A stretch of 64,000 nt of DNA. It comes from Celoporthe dispersa (taxonomy: Eukaryota > Ascomycota > Sordariomycetes > Diaporthales > Cryphonectriaceae). The stretch is from assembly GCA_016584495.1 (NCBI GenBank), contig WAID01000001.1, positions 1,860,001 through 1,924,000 on the forward strand, in the 5' to 3' direction. Both the position numbers and the translations under genes were made by a program. Shown one piece after another: positions 57,214-64,000 of this stretch (the first letter of the stretch is position 1; every line of letters begins with the position of its first letter). Below the pieces are notes generated by a model that was given only the letters and a program-made list of their open reading frames with translations, had not been told where the DNA came from and did not search any database.

Positions 57214-57310
57214 CTCTCAACTCTCTCTCTCTCTCTCCCCCCTCCCTCTCTCCCTCCCGCGCAAGCTGGCACGCTCTGGGGCCCCTTCTCCTCCTCCTCC
57301 TCCTCCTCCC
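57214..57310 (+). promoter_or_regulatory. CT-rich promoter tract of the kelch gene
   Basis: A (CT)n run at about 57,214-57,237 is followed by CCCTCC-rich sequence and a (CTC)n run at about 57,287-57,310, roughly 150-250 bases before the ATG. Pyrimidine tracts in this position are common near transcription starts of filamentous fungi. This is inferred from position only. Confidence 0.55.
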
Positions 57311-57459
57311 CTCGAATCCGCCCCTGCCCCTCCACCGCCGCCACCACCACCACACCACCTCTCATTCTCCCTGTCGACAGCTCCTTATTCCTGGCCATAG
57401 AACCTCTGCAGCAACCCTTCGCCCCGTGCTAATGAGGTCTGGGCCTGTCCTGATCCACC

Positions 57460-59285
57460 ATGGCTGACCAGACAGCCAAGACAAGAGACATCATCGACAG
57501 GGAAACCTCACCGCTTACCACCAAGACGATCCGCTCTCAGAAGATCTCAGTACCTTCGCCCACAGACCCTGCATCTGCAGCAGCCGTCTCGTTCTCCAGA
57601 GACATTGCTACCGAGGCGATACCTCCCGTACCGCGGAGCCATACCCCCGGCCACCTTGCCTCCAGGAGCTCGACCTCGAGGCGAAAACCCTCCACGTCCG
57701 ACCTGTCCATCAGGCAGAGAGCAACCTCGGCCGTGACCAACAGCAACCCTCCTCCCCCTCCCTCCACCTCGCAGACGAGTTCCCCCAAGGGCGCCCCGCC
57801 CGTGAGCATCCGGCACGCAGGCGTACGAGAGAACGGCGAACAGAGTGCGGACGCCTCCCACAGGCCCGCGTCGTCATCAGGTCAGGATAGGGATGGGCCT
57901 AGCGGCCGCCGGCCTCCAGCCCTACGATCGACCTCGGCCATAGCGAGCAAGTCAGGCACCGCGTCCGGAGGGCCAGCAGTCGCCTCCTCGAGCAGCACCG
58001 GCGCCAACGGCACCGGCGGCAACAGCAGCAACACCAAGCCCGCGAGCACTTCCTCCTCCTCTACCACAACCACGACCACGACCAACACCAACACCACTAC
58101 CACCGCTGCCGCAGCCCACCGCTCCTCGGCCGTCCGATCGACGAAGCGCTCCTCCGCCGCCGCCGCCGCCTCCGCGTCCTCCTCCGCCTACACGCCCTTC
58201 CCGCCGCTCGCCTCTCCCAACTCCGGACCCGACGTGGCCTCGGCGCCGTCATCAGGTATGTACTGGTCGCGAGCGCTCGTGTCGGGCCGGGGACACCCTC
58301 CCTCCGCGCCCACACCTCCACCATCATCGGCTCCAACGTCTACGTGTTTGGCGGCTGCGACAGCCGGTCCTGCTTCAACGACCTGTACGTCCTCGACGCC
58401 GACGCCTTCCACTGGTCGCGGCCCTACGTGTCCGGCGAGATCCCCGTGCCCCTGCGCGCCATGACGTGCACGGCTGTCGGCAAGAAGCTCGTCATCTTCG
58501 GCGGCGGCGACGGGCCCGCCTACTACAATGACGTCTACGTGCTGGACACTGTCAACTTCCGCTGGACCCGGCCGCGTATCGTGGGCGACCGCGTCCCTTC
58601 TAAGAGGAGGGCCCACACGGCGTGCCTGTACAAGAACGGCATCTACGTGTTTGGCGGTGGGGACGGGGTGCGGGCGCTGAACGACGTCTGGCGGCTGGAC
58701 GTGAGCGACCTGACCAAGATGAGCTGGAAGCTCATCTCCAGCCCGACCGAGGGCAACCCAACGCCCTCCCCCGGCAGGGCTGCCGCGTCTGGCGGCACGA
58801 CGGCCGGCATCGGGAGCGGGAAGGACCTGCGTCCCAAGGCGAGGGGCTACCACACGGCCAACATCGTCGACGGGAAGCTCATCATCTTTGGCGGCTCCGA
58901 CGGCGGCGAGTGCTTCAATGATGTGTGGGTGTACGACATCGAGACCCACGTGTGGAAGGCGGCGCCCGTGTCCGGGGCGTTCCGGCGGCTGTCCCACACG
59001 GCGACCATTGTCGGGTCTTACCTCTTTGTCATTGGCGGCCACGACGGCAGCGAGTACTCCAACGATGTGCTGCTCCTCAACCTGGTCCAGATGACCTGGG
59101 ACAAGCGCAAGGTCTACGGGCTCCCGCCGAGCGGGAGGGGCTACCACGGCACGGTTCTGCACGACAGCCGCCTGCTCACCATAGGCGGCTTTGACGGCGG
59201 CGAGGTGTTTGGCGACGTGTGGGTGCTAGAGATGGCGGTGCACGCCTACTACTCGCAGATCAGCCACTTCCAGATCGACGTCTAG
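57460..59285 (+). CDS. Kelch-repeat protein (beta-propeller), fungal cell-polarity type; one frame change
   Basis: Scaffold with a C-terminal beta-propeller of kelch repeats. It starts MADQTAKTRDIIDRE and has about 270 residues of disordered Ser/Thr/Pro/Ala-rich sequence. The propeller begins at GMYWSRA; near 58,295-58,301 one base appears to be missing (CCC for CCCC). The downstream frame then reads LRAHTSTIIGSNVYVFGGCD and continues with about six repeats, each with a double glycine and a ND(V/L)(Y/W)V-type strand: FGGGDGPAYYNDVYVLD, FGGGDGVRALNDVWRLD, FGGSDGGECFNDVWVYD, IGGHDGSEYSNDVLLLN and IGGFDGGEVFGDVWVLE. The total is about 608 residues when joined. It resembles the Tea1/Kel1 class only in the kelch domain; no coiled coil was seen, so a polarity role is a guess. 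Confidence 0.88.
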
Positions 59286-60054
59286 AGGGTCTTCCGAGGC
59301 TGGCAGGTATAAAGAAGAAAAAGAGAGAGGAAAGGAGGAAAGGAGGATTCGGCCATTGACGACTTGACGGACTGTGCAAGCGACGCTGAGCGCATATTGT
59401 TGTTGATACCCGCTCCCTTGCTCTGTACCATGTTACCGTGTTACTACGGTCCGCAGATATCTTGTTTTATATATGTTGTGTATGACTGTATAGTATGGCG
59501 CTAGACGGCGTTGATGTCTAAAAATAAGGGGGAGCGAAGGTAAGAGGAAGGGGAGAAGAGGGGTTTTGGGGGGACGGTTTTGACTGGGTAGAAGAGAATC
59601 ATTTTATGATCATATGATCTTATCTATCACGGCATCCCACAGTTTCTTCTTCTTTAGTTTCTTTTCATGTTCTCTAGCCCGTGATATGATATTCATATGC
59701 CCTGCCTTTCTTCCCCCACAAAGTGCAGCCCAGATCTCAAACACCACCGCCACCTCCCCAAGAATTTGATATTCGCTGACAAGAGACAAAAAGCCGCCAA
59801 TCCTGACGCCCAACGCAGCAAGAAAAGATAAATAAAATTCCGCTCCCGAATTTCTCTTTCCTGTTCTTGTTTTCTTTTTGGAACCAGACCCAATGCCACG
59901 TTCTATATGCCGCTTGCCAGGTGCAGAGAAGAGTGGGAAAGAGAGGGGAAAGAAAAGAAAGGAAAAAAGCAATGACGCCTCGATGATGCAGGATATATAT
60001 ACACATATACACACATGTATATTTTCGGCAGCCACATCCATTCCATCTATCCAT
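59286..60054. other. Convergent 3' spacer
   Basis: About 770 bases between the kelch and HIG1 stop codons, purine-rich near 59,310-59,345 and 59,530-59,570. No gene is supported. Confidence 0.5.
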
Positions 60055-60890
60055 CTAGTTGGAGGTTTCGGCGGCAGGGGCAGCCTGGACGGGCTTGCTC
60101 TCCTTGGGCTGGGCAACAGCACGCTCCTGCTTTTGTTTCTTGAGGCGGCGCTCCTCAGCAGCGACCATATCTAAGGTGTGGCAAAGGGATGCGTTAGCAT
60201 TCAGATTTTCCTCTTCTGGTGGACAAGTATCGGGTATGGGCCGGTCTTACCTTTCCAGAGGTCCTGGCCCTCGTATTCCTCCTTGTGGACCTTCTTCTCG
60301 ATCAGGTGCTCGTGCTTGGGATCATCCGGGTCCACGACGAGCACAGTCTCCCAGCGCCCCTTCCCGCTCCGTGCATCACTGGTCTCGAACGCCGCAGTGG
60401 CGATGAGCACGGCCAGCGTGAGCCCCTGTGCGTAGACACGCGCCTGCACAAGCTTCTGCGCGGTGCTGAGGTAGCGGTTCCGCCCGACAATCGTGAGCGC
60501 GATGCCCATGGCCGCGATCCACGAGACGGTGACGATGGTGTAGCGATTCTCGCGCCCCCACTCCATGAAGCGCTTCGCGTCGCTGGCCTCGTTGTGGCGG
60601 GCGGCCTCGAGGGCGCGCTGTGTCTCGTCCTTGTAGAAGTTCATAGGGTCCTTGGCCCTCTGGAAGGCGACAGAGTAGCGCTCGGCGGTGGTGATGGCGC
60701 CAAAGGTCGCGGCGGACGAGACCAGAAAGGTCCGGAAGGGGACGGTCAGGCTGCGGAAGGCGGCATAGCGGCGGGAGGCGAGGACTACGCCTGCGAGGCC
60801 GGCGGTGAGGCCGATGGAGCCGCCTATTGCGCCGCCCTTGAGGACTTGGCTGTAGTGGGCTTGTTCTTCTTCCTTGCTGATGACCTTCAT
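60055..60890 (-). CDS. RCF2: HIG1-domain respiratory supercomplex factor, Rcf2-like
   Basis: Probable mitochondrial inner-membrane protein that associates with cytochrome c oxidase supercomplexes. Exons on the minus strand are 60890-60251 and 60170-60055, encoding 251 residues; yeast Rcf2 has 224. It starts MKVISKEEEQAHYSQVLKGG and has hydrophobic segments GAIGGSIGLTAGLAGVVLAS and VPFRTFLVSSAATFGAITTA. The HIG1-like unit then follows (RYTIVTVSWIAAMGIALTIV, RNRYLSTAQKLVQARVYAQG, LTLAVLIATAAFE). The second exon encodes a charged tail (EERRLKKQKQERAVAQPKE). The intron has donor GTAAGA and acceptor CCTTAG. Frame intact. Confidence 0.9.
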
Positions 60891-63800
60891 GGTGGGCTGG
60901 TGGTGCTTGTTTTTAGGAGGTGAGGTCGGAAGCGATAGAGAGAGGGTTTGGTCGGCTCGTGTCTACCTGCTCCGGATAGGTGGCGAGTTCTATCTGGTGT
61001 GGCCTGCGCTGCTGAACCGAGGTGAGGTATTATCGTTCGGTCTGTTGCGTGGTGATTAGTGACTGCGTTCACGAGCTGTCGCCCAACTGAGGATATGGAT
61101 ATGATCGTCTGATGGTGTGTAGAAGTGGGGGGAGGACTAACTCTCGAAGATGATCGTCGAGGTCGAGAAGACGAGTCTAAATAAGAAAAGAAGTCTGTTA
61201 TGATATCCCGATTCTTTTTTTGCAGTGTAATTTGTCGGAAAGGAGTTTGCGCGGCTGAGCGAGAGAGATGTCATGCCACTTCTCGCGACCTGCAGAATCC
61301 TCAGACTTCCTGCTTCCCCCGACAAGAACCGAACCATGACCGTGACGTAAACGGGAATAAGCTGCATAGAACGTCTGTGCTGCTGCACTAAAAGAAGAGA
61401 ACCAGATGCCGCCTACCCACTGAAGTTCAAACCCCGAGTTTGGGCCGCCCCTCCCCATTTCTTTTCTTTCCTGGCCGTGTGCTGACAAAGTCGGGCTTTG
61501 GGGCGTTGCTCACAGGCTGTTGAGACGGCGACTCTTTTGTGTATCGCTGTAAACCCTCTGAACAAGCAAACTAAGCTTCCGTCTTGTTTTCGTGGTCCGT
61601 ATCGCCGGAGGCTTCTCGGTGTCTGCTGCACGCATCTTTCGTCGTGTGTATCATTAATCCAACGATAATTGTTCGGACCTCCCACACTCTCCGGTGGTCT
61701 CATATTTCTTCTTTGGGCCCTGCAGCCCAATAAGCTCGACAACATTCCGTTGCATATCGAGTGTCGACGTCTAGCTGCACTTACGCTGAAGCACCATTCT
61801 AGGGCCGCGAGCGACAAGAATCTGGTGAAGCGCATGCATGCATGCATGCAGCAGAACCACTACCTGACGCCTTGGGACCACAGCTCGTTCTCAGACGAAG
61901 TGAGACCTCGTAGAGATCGATGATGTAAGGAGGTTTCGCCTTGTAGGCAATTACAGTCAGGAAACCCCTTTCACGAGAAGCACGAGAAATGAAGGCGGCC
62001 AGCGCGATATCATCAGGCCTGCCGGACGAGAAGACGGAAACCCTCCTCCCTTCCCGCTCGCTGCCCCCGGAAATTGCGCGGGAGTCGGTCTCAGGGCTGA
62101 CCGGATCCGGGAATGCGCTGGGCACACGCCGTTTGCAATCTCAAAGCCCGGAGGCGATCTTCCTTCATGAAGAGAGTATGTGTGTGGTCGGCGAACTGCT
62201 TCTCCACTGCTGCAGTGTAACCACAGGACGTAGTTACAGCGGGTTGGAGCGGTCAGATCGGATCTGCCTTCCTGCCCAATCTAGGCTGCTCAGGGGGGTC
62301 GTTGTGGTGGTGTGTCGCGTGTGTCAGTTTTATTATTATCATTATTGCTGGGGGCCTTGCGCCTACAGCGGCCTGCGCGGATATACCCAAAATTAAAGAA
62401 ATCTCAACATCTGGATATGTGTTGGTGTTATTGTTTTTGTTGAAGCCATGCAGCCTCGTGACCGCTCCTCACCGCAAGGAATGTTTAGCTTTGGAATATG
62501 TACCCCAAAAATGGCAGATTCAGGTGCCTGGACCCTTGGAAGAATACTCGCGTTTCGATAAGTTGAGAAGAATGGGCGCTCCCAGCTTGACCTTTTTTTT
62601 TTCTTCTTTTTCTGAACCTGGGTTGACCCTGCTCACAACCTTCAGCAGCCCCCCCAGTCGACAGAAGCTTTCTGGAAGCTCTCTTCCCGCGGTGCAGCCC
62701 GCCCGCCTTACCGCCCTCACCCTCGCATCGTAGCTACAGCTTTGGGGGCGGAAACGTGTTGTGGGAGCACCAGAGGCCCAAACCAGGCCCAGTGACATCA
62801 GTCGGGCAGCTTCCCAAGAATTCCTTGATTTTGAGGTGCACACCAGATTCGGTTGACGGTCTTGTCACGATCTGATCTGCCTGACCCCCCTGCAGATCGA
62901 GCCGATTTTGGAAATCGAGCAATCGCTGCTCCTCCTTCTCCTCGGGGCATACAAGAGAGAGAGAGAGGCCCAGCATGCCTGAAGTTGCCATATCTGGATA
63001 GGCTGGGCGAAGACGACCCTCTGCTGCGTTTCGCGCGAGTCCTCAAGAGGACACGATGCGCGCCCTCCCCCTGGTGGGAGGAGGAGGAGGAGGAGCAGCT
63101 TCACCGAGATTCAATCTGGAGCTTGACCGTTCCCCACCAGCCAGGCCGACGCTGGCCCACGATCTCTGAGACTCTTTCTCCATGCCCCTACAGGAAGAGC
63201 ATCTTTGGGCCTCAGCTAATCACACACACATACTCACACACAAACTAAATTAAAAAAAAATCGGGACTCGAAATTTGGACTCGATGCAGAGACAGGCATC
63301 TAGATGCAAGCAATACAGGCGCATGGACCATCCTCCGTGCGAAGAGGGATATAAGCCCTGGGAGGAGGAGAATGGCCCCGTAAGAAGAGGACCCCGTAAC
63401 GATGTACATAGGTGCACTATGCTGCGTCCCACATTCGGTTATCGAAAATCCAGGGTCTTGGGAATTTCTTAAATCCCGCCTAGTCTTGATTACTCAGACT
63501 TCTTTTTTTCCTTTTTTTTTCTTCTTCTTCCTTCTCTTTGTTGACACAAAAGACCAAAAAAAGAATAGACGGACATCCCGGTTCAAAAGCGAGAGAGGAA
63601 AACGTTGCATCCTAGAAAAAGGAAAGCCTGCGGCTCCTCTATTACGTACCATCTCGGAGCAGACGTCCAGGTACGAGCTGAAGGGCCGGAGACCAAGTTC
63701 CGGGAACATACCGAGGTCAGATGTCCCCATGGCCACGTTTTTTCTCTCTCTTTCTTTCGAGAAAAAAAAAAATAGGGGTCCTTCTCTTCCAAACCCCCCC

Positions 63801-64000
63801 CCCCCCTTCTCTGTTGTGTCGTACTGTATTATAGTAAGTAGTGGGTAGCACTTGGGGGTGCGGCTGCATGTCAGCCCACTGTGTGTCAAAGTCGACCGGG
63901 CTATTGGGTCATCCACGATGGAGACAAGGGCGGCGACGCGGCAATGAACCTGGTCCTGCTCAATGTTCCATAGCACAGCAGAAAGCGGTGAATCCACTTC
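60891..64000. other. Long region without a supportable gene
   Basis: About 3.1 kb. It contains a (GCAT)n palindromic run at 61,832-61,850, an AC-rich tract near 63,222-63,245, several poly-A and poly-T runs (for example 63,249-63,258, 63,500-63,520 and 63,760-63,771) and a C-run near 63,796-63,806. ORFs of up to about 167 codons exist on both strands but lack motifs, coherent composition or splice support. It may hold long promoters, a non-coding transcript or a gene entering from the right. Confidence 0.5.
61832..61850 (+). repeat. (GCAT)n palindromic run
   Basis: Four to five consecutive GCAT units, each a self-complementary tetranucleotide, flanked by ordinary sequence. Confidence 0.85.

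Larger units (their letters stand above)
55902..57459. other. Divergent intergenic region with TACTGT-type words and CT tracts
   Basis: About 1.56 kb. It contains many copies of TACTG/CAGTA words (for example near 56,150, 56,408-56,420 and 56,926-57,045), a (TGTC)n tract at 56,729-56,745, and CT-rich tracts just upstream of the kelch gene. No gene is supported. Confidence 0.55.

Noticed and set aside
58188..59162. Long minus-strand ORF of 324 codons opposite the kelch gene
   Set aside because: It is the antisense of GC-rich kelch repeats; its residues mirror the repeat and show no family motif.
62853..63248. 131-codon plus-strand ORF near the right end
   Set aside because: The sequence has a run of Glu from a GGAGGA repeat and no domain, and ends in a CA-repeat; it looks like chance.

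Overview
This window is nuclear DNA of a filamentous ascomycete (Pezizomycotina, most likely Sordariomycetes). The genes are dense. Introns are short (about 48-190 bases), with GTRNGT-like donors and CTRAY branch points 10-20 bases before the acceptor. The protein families are typical of this group: Zn2Cys6 regulators, a secreted sedolisin, DUF3807, and fungal-type Scm3 and Spc105. No species can be assigned from the sequence. All calls were made by eye from the DNA and its translations.

Layout. 0-16 kb: a truncated alpha/beta hydrolase (-); a CENP-U/Ame1-like inner-kinetochore gene (+); an unknown membrane protein (+); a small zinc-motif protein (+); a twin-CX9C mitochondrial-type protein (-); ribosomal protein S11/uS17 (-); and Spc105/KNL1 (+), with MELT repeats and SILK/RVSF PP1-docking motifs. 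16-23.5 kb: three poorly conserved genes, then an AT-rich gene-poor stretch. 23.5-31 kb: a second alpha/beta hydrolase (+); Atg6/Beclin-1 (-), divergent from Scm3/HJURP (+); and casein kinase 2 alpha (-). 32-37.6 kb: a DUF3807 gene overlapped by a small ORF, an unknown gene, and Atg14 (+). 37.8-48.8 kb is an accessory-looking block with two Zn2Cys6 regulators (-), a short-chain dehydrogenase (+) and a sedolisin protease (-). 50-60.9 kb: an AAA ATPase (+), Dus3 tRNA-dihydrouridine synthase (-), a kelch-repeat protein (+) and a HIG1/Rcf2-type respiratory factor (-). 60.9-64 kb holds no supportable gene.

How the genes fit together. Three genes belong to the centromere-kinetochore pathway: Scm3 deposits CENP-A, Ame1/CENP-U sits in the inner kinetochore, and Spc105/KNL1 is the outer scaffold. 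Two genes, Atg6 and Atg14, encode subunits of autophagy PI3-kinase complex I. Atg6 and Scm3 share one divergent promoter. The rest is housekeeping or niche-related.

A technical theme is important to any user. At least eight genes are interrupted by single-base frame changes, mostly at short homopolymers. Three of them lie in Scm3, which should be essential, so consensus errors are the likeliest cause, although decay of the less conserved genes cannot be excluded. I found no CRISPR array, transposon, tRNA, rRNA or secondary-metabolite core gene, and no clearly new biological system. The best leads are the gene neighbourhood, the indel pattern, the unusual splice sites and a small overlapping ORF.
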